NCBI GenBank assembly: GCA_017428215.1
Contig: JAFRRH010000033.1
Location: forward strand, 1 to 64,000
Source: Selenomonadaceae bacterium
GTDB lineage: Bacteria; Bacillota; Negativicutes; Selenomonadales; Selenomonadaceae
Reading direction: 5' to 3'
Length of the DNA: 64,000 nucleotides
In this document: positions 7,620 to 15,291 of the stretch, piece after piece
How the letters are laid out: each line of letters begins with the position of its first letter
How positions within the stretch are numbered: the stretch's first letter is position 1
Made by a program: the position numbers and the translations under genes
The notes under the pieces: generated by a model
What the model was told of the DNA's origin: nothing
The model's database searches: none
Seen by the model: the letters and a program-made list of their open reading frames with translations, nothing else

Positions 7620-8560
7620 ACGAGCAGATACGCGAAAGTTAAAAATAAAATTGTGGCGGTGTACATCATGCGAATTGCGCCGAGTATGTGCACCGCTTCT
7701 AAATTTTCATGCGGCTCCCCCATATACGCTCTAAAGTGCGGTTCGCCAAAATAATAATTCATGCCGCCCAGTCGAATATTTAACGCGCCAGCAACAGTTG
7801 CCTCAGCCCAACCGCCGTTCGGACTTGGGTGCTTAGCGGCGTCGCGTTTCATCATTTTAAAGGCGTTTTTGTAGTCAAGTTTAAGAATCATTGCCGCGCA
7901 GATAAAAAGCATGCCAGTCAGCCGCGCAGGAATAAAATTAGCAATGTCATCGAACCGCGCCGCCACTCGTCCAAAGTAAAAATATTTTTCGTTCTTGTAA
8001 CCGAGCATAGAATCCATAGTGTTAATAGCGCGATAAGCAACGGCAAGCGGCAAACCGCCAATGGCAAAATAAAATAGCGGCGAAATAATTCCGTCGACGG
8101 TATTTTCTGCAACGGTTTCGATTGTTGCGCGAGTAATTTCCGCCTCGTTAAGATTTTGCGTGTCGCGTCCGACAATCCAGCCGACTTTTTCACGGGCGCG
8201 GGCGAGATTTTCTCTATCAAGCAAAAAATAAATTTCGCGAGCGGCGTCGCCTAAAGTGCGCGGGGAAATCATAAAACTCAGCACCAACGCTTGAATAAAA
8301 ATCTGCGCGGCGTAGCTTGGAATATCTTTTGTAAAAAATTCTATCAGCGCACCGACGAGCAAACTTGAAATGACGACGATACAAACTAAGACGCCGCCCT
8401 TAAGAATTTTTTTAATCGGGTTGTCGAGGTCGTGGCGCAAAAATTTTTCGAGCGTGGAAATTAAATTGCCAATCAAAACTACAGGGTGAAATTTACTGCG
8501 CGGGTCGCCAATTAGCGCGTCAATCAGGAAGGCGACAACTGCTATTATCATTGAACTCAT
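7616..8560 (-). CDS. cbiB: Adenosylcobinamide-phosphate synthase
   Basis: Predicted 314-residue membrane protein of the CbiB/CobD family, which attaches aminopropanol (or its phosphate) to adenosylcobyric acid in B12 synthesis. The N-terminal helix ends in DALIGDPRSKFHPVVLIG, the family signature, and GGLPLAVAYRAINTMDSMLGY is the second conserved block near residue 195. The ATG at 8560 is chosen because GGAG stands at correct spacing; an upstream ATG at 8575 has no SD. B12 supply suits the methylmalonyl-CoA mutase encoded later in the window. No other cobalamin gene is adjacent. Confidence 0.88.
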   Translation of the reverse strand: MSSMIIAVVAFLIDALIGDPRSKFHPVVLIGNLISTLEKFLRHDLDNPIKKILKGGVLVCIVVISSLLVGALIEFFTKDIPSYAAQIFIQALVLSFMISPRTLGDAAREIYFLLDRENLARAREKVGWIVGRDTQNLNEAEITRATIETVAENTVDGIISPLFYFAIGGLPLAVAYRAINTMDSMLGYKNEKYFYFGRVAARFDDIANFIPARLTGMLFICAAMILKLDYKNAFKMMKRDAAKHPSPNGGWAEATVAGALNIRLGGMNYYFGEPHFRAYMGEPHENLEAVHILGAIRMMYTATILFLTFAYLLV

Positions 8561-8638
8561 TAAATCAAACTCCATAAAATTTTTAAAAAAATATTCGGGC
8601 GGGCGATTGATTTTCCTGCAGTGTAAGGAGGTTTTTAC

Positions 8639-9484
8639 TTGAAAAAAATAATCGTGAACGCAGACGACTTCGGGCGGCACGAACTTATAAATCAAGCTGT
8701 CGAGCGTGCGTTCAATGCGGGCTGTCTTAAATCTGCAACGCTTATGGCGGGCGGCGTGGCATTTGACGACGCTGTTAAACTTGCAAAAAAAATTTCCGGC
8801 TTAGGTGTCGGAATTCATTTCACATTGGCAAATGGCAACTCCGTCTTGCCGCCAAAAGAAATTCCCACGCTCGTCACGGAGGAGGGAGTTTTTCACGGCG
8901 ATTATATAAAATTTCTCAAGCGATATTTGAGCGGAAAAATTTCATTGTCAGAAGTTCGCTCGGAACTCGCCGCGCAACTTGAAAAAATTTCCCGCGCAGG
9001 TTTAAAATTAACGCACTTCGACAGCCATCAACATTTGCACCACGTACCAGGAATTACGGAAATAACTTTGAAGTTGGCAGAGGCGGCAGGGATTAACTCA
9101 ATGCGCGTGGCGAATACAAAACTTTTTGACGGCGAATTAGACAGCTTAGGAAAATTTTTAGGGCGATTGGGATTGGGTTCGTTGGCGAAGTTTGCGGCTC
9201 ATCTTGCGCATAAAAAAAATTTTGCGACCCCCGAACATTTCGCGGGTATCGTCGCAGGAGAATCTGTTAGCGAAAAATTTATGCTCAACTTGATTGAAAA
9301 CTTGCAAGACGGCACGACAGAAGTTATGCTTCATCCCGGCACCGACAATAAAATTTTAAAAGACTTTTGCCAATGGGAGCACAATTTCGAGGAAGAACTT
9401 GCCACTGTGACTTCGCCAAAAGTTTTGGGCTTGCTTGCCGAGAAAAATATTTCATCGATAAATTTTGCGGAGTTGATTAAATGA
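8639..9484 (+). CDS. YdjC/ChbG-family carbohydrate deacetylase
   Basis: Predicted 281-residue polysaccharide deacetylase-like protein. It starts with IIVNADDFGRHELIN, which carries the metal-binding Asp pair, and later shows GVGIHFTL and THFDSHQHLHH with the His ligands. The family removes N-acetyl groups from chito-oligosaccharides or from lipid-linked sugars. The TTG start follows AAGGAGG. It overlaps gtrA by four bases (ATGA). This and the GtrB-like glycosyltransferase at 21.3 kb suggest a role in editing a lipid-linked or surface sugar. That substrate is inference. Confidence 0.8.
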   Translation: MKKIIVNADDFGRHELINQAVERAFNAGCLKSATLMAGGVAFDDAVKLAKKISGLGVGIHFTLANGNSVLPPKEIPTLVTEEGVFHGDYIKFLKRYLSGKISLSEVRSELAAQLEKISRAGLKLTHFDSHQHLHHVPGITEITLKLAEAAGINSMRVANTKLFDGELDSLGKFLGRLGLGSLAKFAAHLAHKKNFATPEHFAGIVAGESVSEKFMLNLIENLQDGTTEVMLHPGTDNKILKDFCQWEHNFEEELATVTSPKVLGLLAEKNISSINFAELIK

Positions 9485-9864
9485 CAAGAGAACGCATGTT
9501 AGAAATAATCCGTTTTTGTTTCGTGGGCGGCGTCTCGTTCCTTATGGATTACTCAATACTTTTCGCGTTGACAGAATTTGCCGGCGTCTATTATCTGTAC
9601 TCGTCGGCAATTTCGTTCAGCATAACGGTCGTATTCAATTATTGGCTGTGCGTTATTTACGTCTTCAAAGATGCGCAAAAACAATCTGCGCGGCGAGCAA
9701 TAATTTTTTTCAGCACGGGTATTGTCGGGCTGGGGCTTAATCAACTTTGCATGTGGTTTTTCGTCGATGTGGCGGGCATTTATTACATGATTGCGAAAAT
9801 CTTTGCAACCGCCATTGTGACGATTTGGAATTACATAACTAAACGCAAGGCAGTGCAAGGTTAA
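9481..9864 (+). CDS. GtrA-like lipid-linked sugar flippase
   Basis: Predicted 127-residue GtrA family protein with four membrane helices (about 8-28, 36-57, 75-95 and 100-120). The N-terminal RFCFVGGVSFLMDYSILFAL is typical. GtrA proteins are thought to flip undecaprenyl-phosphate-linked glucose or similar sugars. The start overlaps the deacetylase stop (ATGA), so translation is coupled. A matching GtrB-type transferase is encoded about 11 kb away rather than next door. The stop overlaps the tubulin-like gene tail to tail by four bases. Confidence 0.85.
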   Translation: MTRERMLEIIRFCFVGGVSFLMDYSILFALTEFAGVYYLYSSAISFSITVVFNYWLCVIYVFKDAQKQSARRAIIFFSTGIVGLGLNQLCMWFFVDVAGIYYMIAKIFATAIVTIWNYITKRKAVQG

Positions 9865-11246
9865 ACTGCGCAAACGTCGTACAATCTCCGTAAAAATTTT
9901 CCAAAGCCTTTAACCGTCGAATCGAACTTGAAAGGCTCCGTTAAGCGATAAAATATTTCGTGGAACGTCAGCTTAGATTTTGTGCCGTCGAGAGCCGCGA
10001 AAAGTTTTTTATCAACGAGCCGCGCAGGGTTAGCTTCAAACATTGCGGGATTTATCAAAAAGACTTCCCGCCCGTTGAGAGTTTCGAGTTGTTTGAGCCA
10101 CGCCGCGAACGCCTCCGCATAAAAATTAAAATTCACAACGTCAGGTGCGGTTATATCGACACCCTTTAAAAAGTCCACGAACCAAGGATACTTATAAGCT
10201 TTTGCGTCGCCCGCAACTAAATCGATAAGCACCGGCTTAATCAGTTGAACGTAGGCAAAAATAAATCTGGCGAACTGAACAAAGCGTTCACTCGACGCGG
10301 GAATATCGCTCCAAGAAAATTTATCGCGCTCGTGTCGGCAAATGTATTTAAAAATTTTTGGCGCGTGAATTGGTCGCGAATAAAAATCCGCCGCCGCTAA
10401 TGCCGCATAAAGTTCGACGATATGAGCCTCGTTGCGCTGATTCGCCGAGCCTACGGAAAATTCCCCAACAGGCGTCATAACCGAATCGCCGATAAAATAT
10501 GTCGCGTCGAAGATATTTTCTTTCTCGGAATAATACTTTAACGCCGCCTTTGTATTCGGTAAAAAATTTTCACTGCGGGCAAAAAGTTCGTCCTTGATGT
10601 TCGTCGGCGTGAAGCTGAAATACGGCAGAATCAACGCGCCGCCGATTGAGATTCTGTCAGCGTAATCTGATAAATTATTTCTTAAAAGCCGTGCAATCGT
10701 CGGAAGTCCTGCTGCACCCGTTCCGCCGAAAACTGAACCCGCTAAAAAAATTTTCACGGACTCGCCCTCGCCGATAATCTTTTCAATCTGCACAGTCAAC
10801 TTTGAGCCGTCATCAAATTTTTTAGCAAGGACTGCCGCACCAATCGACGGGTGTCCTCGAAAGCCCTCGTTGAGCGTCGTGTCGCGCTCTTTTTTTGTGT
10901 AAAGAATTTCGTAAAGCTTGCCAACGGGCGTGTTGTTGTGGTGATAAAACTCAATCAAGTCGTCAAGATTTTTATCGTGCCCTGTTGGGTTAAAAGGAAA
11001 TGGGCGCACGATAGAAATTTTATTTTTGAAAAGCGGCGTGTCATTGCCGACGGAAAAATTTTGGAAAGCGGCAAAATTATTCAGCGCGGTCGAGGTTCGC
11101 TCCAAATTTCCGTTGCCAACGTCGGGATCAATCGCCGCGATATAAAGTCGTTCATTTTCGGGCAAAAGTCCGGCTATGCAAATGTGCGTTAAACTCTCCA
11201 TAACTTTTGCGCCGGTGCCGCCGATTGATATAAAGTAGTAACTCAT
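9861..11246 (-). CDS. Bacterial tubulin-like GTPase (Tubulin_2-type)
   Basis: Predicted 461-residue protein with tubulin/FtsZ-style nucleotide-binding signatures. The first strand and loop read YYFISIGGTGAKVMESL. AAIDPDVGNGNLERT follows near residue 37. The segment IFLAGSVFGGTGAAGLPTIA near residue 165 corresponds to the tubulin signature loop GGGTGS/TG. It is not FtsZ: the N-terminus, length and C-terminal half differ, and the standard FtsZ T7 loop was not found. It resembles the poorly studied tubulin-like proteins of bacteria and phages. Its start overlaps the stop of the 4-TM gene, so it is the last member of a coupled operon with an LCP protein and a YrbL-like protein. Confidence 0.65.
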   Translation of the reverse strand: MSYYFISIGGTGAKVMESLTHICIAGLLPENERLYIAAIDPDVGNGNLERTSTALNNFAAFQNFSVGNDTPLFKNKISIVRPFPFNPTGHDKNLDDLIEFYHHNNTPVGKLYEILYTKKERDTTLNEGFRGHPSIGAAVLAKKFDDGSKLTVQIEKIIGEGESVKIFLAGSVFGGTGAAGLPTIARLLRNNLSDYADRISIGGALILPYFSFTPTNIKDELFARSENFLPNTKAALKYYSEKENIFDATYFIGDSVMTPVGEFSVGSANQRNEAHIVELYAALAAADFYSRPIHAPKIFKYICRHERDKFSWSDIPASSERFVQFARFIFAYVQLIKPVLIDLVAGDAKAYKYPWFVDFLKGVDITAPDVVNFNFYAEAFAAWLKQLETLNGREVFLINPAMFEANPARLVDKKLFAALDGTKSKLTFHEIFYRLTEPFKFDSTVKGFGKFLRRLYDVCAV

Positions 11247-11731
11247 AACCGCCTCCCGAAAAATTGTGCGCCAAGCGGCGTGTACTTAAATGCAAGCGGC
11301 GTCGTGAAAATCGTTAACAGCCAATAACCTACGCCCGTAAAAATTGCCGCGAATAGTCCGAAAATTATTCCGTTAATTTTTATGCCCAAAATCGGCGCAT
11401 AGAAATGCGCAACGCCTAAACTTACTGCCAACGACGCCATTAATAACGCCGCCCAAAAAATTCTTTTGCCTGCGCCCGCCGCCTCGTCAACTTCCAAAAA
11501 AAATCTCGCCGCCATAAACCAAAGTAGCGCACAAAGTCCATTTGCTAAGCCCGCCGCCCGCGTCAATGTAAAATATTTTTCCAGCCAACGCGAATAGTTC
11601 ATGTTGTCAGAGGCGGTTGCTAACTTGTGCCCCGCTATATTCGAGCCTAAATAATAAGCTAGCGCAATGCACCCGACTGTTACCGCCGCGATTAAAAATA
11701 TTTTTATAATCGTCCGCGTCGTTCGATTCAT
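11243..11731 (-). CDS. Four-helix membrane protein of the tubulin-like operon
   Basis: Predicted 162-residue protein of unknown family. Four hydrophobic segments are seen at about 8-28, 59-76, 88-108 and 115-141. A short soluble stretch of about 30 residues (HKLATASDNMNYSRWLEKYF) lies after helix 1, and a small basic tail (GAQFFGRRL) ends the protein. Start and stop codons overlap those of both neighbours by one and four bases, so it is translationally coupled between the kinase-fold protein and the tubulin-like GTPase. It could anchor the latter to the membrane; that is inference from position. Confidence 0.6.
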   Translation of the reverse strand: MNRTTRTIIKIFLIAAVTVGCIALAYYLGSNIAGHKLATASDNMNYSRWLEKYFTLTRAAGLANGLCALLWFMAARFFLEVDEAAGAGKRIFWAALLMASLAVSLGVAHFYAPILGIKINGIIFGLFAAIFTGVGYWLLTIFTTPLAFKYTPLGAQFFGRRL

Positions 11732-12339
11732 TACATTTCAGCCAACTTTCTCAAAAAATCTTCCGAAAATATTTTCCCATAATCTGAACGCATTAAATCA
11801 ACGAAACGTCCCCAATATTTTTTTGCTCGCTTGAGTGCAAAGTAATCAAAGTAATATGGCAGAGCAATAAAAGTTGCTATTCCGATATTGTCAATGATTC
11901 GGACGCGGCGTTCAGTCGGAGATGTTCTTTGCACTAAATAATTATCAGGGTCAACGCCCGCCAATAAAAATCTCTCGTCGAAGTAAGTTTTCTTGAAGTC
12001 CAACAAAAGTTTTTCCGTCGCGGGCAAAAGTTTTTTATCGGCAATCGTGTCGTCAAGAACATTTAGCATTGTTTGAGAAATTTTCCCGTCATAATCAAGT
12101 ACGCGCTCAAAAAGATAGCCCTTGCCCTTTGAAGTCTCAACCTCGCCGAAATATTTAGTTAGGAGTGTCATAGAATCTGCGCGGCTACCCAAAGCTTTTC
12201 GATAGCGCGACTCTTTAGCAAAGTCGGGATCGTCAGGCGTATGAAGAATTTTTACGCATAAATTTTTATCGGTTGGATGGGCGTAAACTGTCTTGTGATT
12301 GCCCACGCCCAAATATAAATCGTCAGTTAAATTAATCAT
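11731..12339 (-). CDS. YrbL-like kinase-fold protein
   Basis: Predicted 202-residue protein related to the PhoP-regulated YrbL family, which has a protein-kinase-like fold. Seen features: a glycine-rich start (LGVGNHKTVYAHP), LCVKIL with the likely ATP-binding Lys, KYFGEVETSKGKGYLFERVLDYDG in the hinge region, and a late RVRIIDNIG segment where kinases place the metal-binding Asp. The ATG at 12339 with GAGGT upstream is chosen. The frame stays open for another 100 codons only because it lies antisense to the repeats of the LCP gene. It sits between the LCP gene and the 4-TM gene in a tight operon. Confidence 0.7.
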   Translation of the reverse strand: MINLTDDLYLGVGNHKTVYAHPTDKNLCVKILHTPDDPDFAKESRYRKALGSRADSMTLLTKYFGEVETSKGKGYLFERVLDYDGKISQTMLNVLDDTIADKKLLPATEKLLLDFKKTYFDERFLLAGVDPDNYLVQRTSPTERRVRIIDNIGIATFIALPYYFDYFALKRAKKYWGRFVDLMRSDYGKIFSEDFLRKLAEM

Positions 12340-12340
12340 A

Positions 12341-13780
12341 TCAATACCTCGTTTTAGGAGCCTCGTCGCGTGTCGGCTCATTAAAAGTTTCGTCAACTTC
12401 CGGGATTGTACGCCGCTCAATTCGCGGTTCCTCATAAGTTCGACGTTCAAGCGGATTAGTTTGCTCTCTATCGTAAGTGCGCCGTTCCGTTGAATTCGTC
12501 CTTTCGTCAGAATCTCTGCGTTCGATTGAACTTGTCCGTTCGCTAGAATAATTTTCGCGTTCAGTTGAATTTGTTCGTTCGTCGGAATAATTTTCGCGCT
12601 CGGTTGAATTTGTCCGTTCGTCTGGATAATTTTCACGTTCAGTTGAACTCGACCGTTCGTCAGAATAATTCGTTGAATTTCTCCGCGTATCGGAAGTTCT
12701 GCTTTCCCTTAAACTTGACCGCTCGTCAATACTACTGCGACGTTCACGACCTTTGCGCACAGGAGAGCCGATATTATCCTCGCCTTCTGGAATATCTTTT
12801 GCGCCGGAGGGAATTGAATCTCTGTATTCGCGGGCGTCGCGCTCGAAACGTTCTCTCAAATACGGGTCAACGCTAATTCCCAGCGCGTCGGCAACCGAAA
12901 TTCTCAAAAGTTCCACGTCGGGGATCCAATAACTTATATCGTCAATGTAAAGTGGATAGCCAGGCACCATGTCGGTTTCAAGCCCGTTTTGTTGCGCGGC
13001 TTTAAGGGAACCGGCAAGCTCCAACAGTTGACGCAAGGACATATCAGTTTCAACGGCGTCAATAATTTCGCGGACAATTTTTGGAATACGCGGAACAATT
13101 TCGGGCGAAGTGACTTTATCCATACACGCCGCCATAAAAGCCTGTTGACGTTGCACGCGCCCAATATCGCCCTCCGAGTCACGATAACGCACATAAGTCA
13201 CAGCGGTTTTGCCGTCCATGTGCTGTTGCCCAGGATAGAGGTCAATGACAAGTCCGCCGTTGTCGTCCCAAGGGTCTTCGTAAAACATGCGCTTTTCAAC
13301 GTCAATATCCACACCGCCAATCGCGTCGATAATTTTTACAAAGCTACTGGTATCAATCATAACGTAATGATCAATGTCAATGCCGAGAAAATTTTCAACA
13401 GTCGATTCAGTGAGACCAACACCGCCATAAGCATAAGCCGCGTTAATTTTGTCGTAGCCGCGCCCGCGAATTTTTACACGAGTATCACGCGGGATTGATA
13501 GCAAAGTAGCTTGGTCAAAGCGCGGATCAATCGTGGCAATCATCAGCGTATCAGAACGACCAACATCATCTTCGCGCTTGTCCACGCCCATAATTAAAAC
13601 TATCGACTTGTCTTTAGCTTTTATGAGTTCTTCCTCGTTGTTGTTGACGATTCGCCTTACGGGATTTTCATCATCAATCAAACTCGACGACGCGAACATT
13701 GCGCCCGCCAACGCCGACGCCGTAAAGCACAGCACGAGGAAGATTATCGGCAAAAAGTTCCGTTTAGGTTTTTTATCCAA
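12341..13780 (-). CDS. LytR-CpsA-Psr (LCP) family protein with a repetitive C-terminal tail
   Basis: Predicted 479-residue membrane-anchored LCP protein. One N-terminal helix (about 9-30) precedes the LCP domain (about 55-265) with IVLIMGVDKREDD, SDTLMIATID, LLSIPRDTRV, the YDKINAAYAYGG block, and TYVRYRDSEGDIGRVQRQQAF with catalytic-type arginines. LCP enzymes move polymers from undecaprenyl-pyrophosphate to the cell wall. Residues about 330-450 are a low-complexity tail of charged 13-residue repeats (DERTNSTERENYS type). The start is a TTG behind AAGGTG. It is the first gene of the operon that ends in the tubulin-like GTPase. Confidence 0.85.
   Translation of the reverse strand: MDKKPKRNFLPIIFLVLCFTASALAGAMFASSSLIDDENPVRRIVNNNEEELIKAKDKSIVLIMGVDKREDDVGRSDTLMIATIDPRFDQATLLSIPRDTRVKIRGRGYDKINAAYAYGGVGLTESTVENFLGIDIDHYVMIDTSSFVKIIDAIGGVDIDVEKRMFYEDPWDDNGGLVIDLYPGQQHMDGKTAVTYVRYRDSEGDIGRVQRQQAFMAACMDKVTSPEIVPRIPKIVREIIDAVETDMSLRQLLELAGSLKAAQQNGLETDMVPGYPLYIDDISYWIPDVELLRISVADALGISVDPYLRERFERDAREYRDSIPSGAKDIPEGEDNIGSPVRKGRERRSSIDERSSLRESRTSDTRRNSTNYSDERSSSTERENYPDERTNSTERENYSDERTNSTERENYSSERTSSIERRDSDERTNSTERRTYDREQTNPLERRTYEEPRIERRTIPEVDETFNEPTRDEAPKTRY
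12421..12700 (-). repeat. In-frame 39-base tandem repeats in the LCP gene tail
   Basis: The region encodes about seven imperfect copies of a unit of roughly 13 codons reading DERTNSTERENYS with variants (SSERTSSIERRDS, DREQTNPLERRTY). Unit length and spacing stay in frame, so expansion or loss by slippage would change only tail length. Confidence 0.75.
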
Positions 13781-13879
13781 CGCAACACCTTCTAGAAAAT
13801 TTTTAAACGCGGCAAATTATATCACAACGCAAAAAAAAAATCCGCCTTTAACACGCTTTAGGGCAGAAATTTTTTATGT

Positions 13880-13885
13880 TATAAT
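13880..13885 (+). promoter_or_regulatory. Probable -10 box for the ecfA2-chrA pair
   Basis: TATAAT stands 27 bases upstream of the ATG of the ATPase gene. A matching -35 box is weak (TTTAGG at 17-base spacing). Confidence 0.4.
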
Positions 13886-13911
13886 GACGAAAAATTTTGG
13901 AGCTTAATAAA

Positions 13912-14733
13912 ATGATTGCTGTTAAAGACGTGAGTTATACTTACATGACGGGCACGCCCTTTGAGAAAACCGCGCTGAAAAATATTTCCTTCGATGTGGC
14001 AGAAGGCGAAGTTTTAGCAATAGCAGGTCACACCGGTTCCGGCAAATCGACACTGATTCAGATTATCGCGGGATTGATTAAGTTGACGAGCGGCACGATT
14101 GAGCTTGACGATTTAGACGTCGCTGATAAAAAAATTCGCCGCCTCGTTGGAATCGTTTTTCAATATCCCGAACACCAACTTTTTGAAGAGACGGTCGAAA
14201 GTGATATTGCATTTGGTCCGAAAAATTTTGGACTTAGCGACGAGGAAATATCTGCGCGGGTTGAAGAGGCAATGCGACAAGTTGGACTTAGTGCTGAGCT
14301 TAAAAAAGTTTCGCCGTTTGAACTATCTGGCGGACAACGGCGGCGCGTAGCAATCGCAGGAATTCTAGCACTTAAACCGAAATATTTAATCCTCGATGAG
14401 CCGACCGCAGGACTTGACCCACTAGCTAAAGAAAATCTGCTTAAAGAAATTTTCGGCGCGGTAAAAAAATCCGGCGTCACGATAATTTTAGTCTCTCACA
14501 ACATGGAAGATATTGCCCGCTTTGCAAATCGTGTAGTCGTCTTAGCGCAGGGCGAAATTTTATTCATTGGTAAGCCGCGTGAACTTTTCGCCCGTAAGGA
14601 AATTTTAAGCCGCGCAGGTTTGGAGCCGCCGCCGATAACTCAACTTTTGCACTCGCTGAAAATTGACGAGCAAGCTTTAACACTCGACGAGGCGGAAAAA
14701 ATTATTCTAAGCAAGGAGAGAAATTTATCTTGA
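13912..14733 (+). CDS. ECF transporter ATPase (EcfA2/CbiO-like)
   Basis: Predicted 273-residue ABC ATPase of energy-coupling-factor vitamin or metal transporters. Walker A is GHTGSGKST, the Q-loop reads VFQYPEHQLFEETVESDIAFG (typical of EcfA), the signature is LSGGQRRRVAIA and Walker B is YLILDEPTAGLDP. The ATG at 13912 behind TTGGAG is preferred to a TTG five codons earlier. The gene overlaps the CHR carrier gene by four bases. Its expected partners, a second ATPase and EcfT, are not adjacent; the second ATPase is at 20.5 kb and no EcfT is in the window. Confidence 0.88.
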   Translation: MIAVKDVSYTYMTGTPFEKTALKNISFDVAEGEVLAIAGHTGSGKSTLIQIIAGLIKLTSGTIELDDLDVADKKIRRLVGIVFQYPEHQLFEETVESDIAFGPKNFGLSDEEISARVEEAMRQVGLSAELKKVSPFELSGGQRRRVAIAGILALKPKYLILDEPTAGLDPLAKENLLKEIFGAVKKSGVTIILVSHNMEDIARFANRVVVLAQGEILFIGKPRELFARKEILSRAGLEPPPITQLLHSLKIDEQALTLDEAEKIILSKERNLS

Positions 14734-15290
14734 TTAAAAAGGACAAAAATTTTTATTGGCTATTATTCAAATCAACATTTATCGTCAGCATGTTCACGGT
14801 TGGCGGCGGCTACGTCATAATCCCCTTGCTTAAAGCTAAATACGTCGACGAATATCATTGGATAACCGACGAAGAAACTTTAAACATGGTGGCAATCGCG
14901 CAATCTACGCCGGGCGTTATGGCGGTGAATACTGCTATCATGCTTGGCTATCGTATGGCGGGCGTCGCCGGTGCTTTAACTGGTATGTTCGCAACAGTTT
15001 TGCCGCCGCTCATCATAATCACTATCGTTGCTACGTTTTATGATCTCGTTGCGTCAAATGAATATGTCCAACTCGTATTAAAAGGAATGCAATGCGGTGC
15101 GACGGCTCTTTTACTCAACGTGGCGATTGACTTGCTAAAAAAACAATTCTCTAAAAAACTTATCCTGCCCATTGTAATAATAATCGGAACTTTTATCGCC
15201 AATTTATTTTTCGGCGTAAATATTATGTTGCTCGTTGCCATTGACGGCGTTATTGGTTTCTTTCTTCTGCGCGATAAAAAATACGAGTAA
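14730..15290 (+). CDS. Single-domain CHR (chromate transporter) family protein
   Basis: Predicted 186-residue membrane protein of the short-chain CHR family. The N-terminal motif FTVGGGYVIIPLL, then IAQSTPGVMAVNTAIMLGY, is the family hallmark. About five membrane helices are seen. Short CHR proteins usually work as pairs encoded by neighbouring genes, but only one copy is present here. Family members export chromate or move other oxyanions; the substrate is not evident. The TTG start overlaps the stop of the ATPase gene, with AAGGAGAG upstream. Confidence 0.78.
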   Translation: MIKKDKNFYWLLFKSTFIVSMFTVGGGYVIIPLLKAKYVDEYHWITDEETLNMVAIAQSTPGVMAVNTAIMLGYRMAGVAGALTGMFATVLPPLIIITIVATFYDLVASNEYVQLVLKGMQCGATALLLNVAIDLLKKQFSKKLILPIVIIIGTFIANLFFGVNIMLLVAIDGVIGFFLLRDKKYE

Positions 15291-15291
15291 A

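Noticed and set aside
12340..12636. N-terminal extension of the YrbL-like protein by about 100 residues
   Set aside because: It is the antisense of the LCP tail repeats; a good ATG and ribosome site exist at 12339 and family length fits that start.
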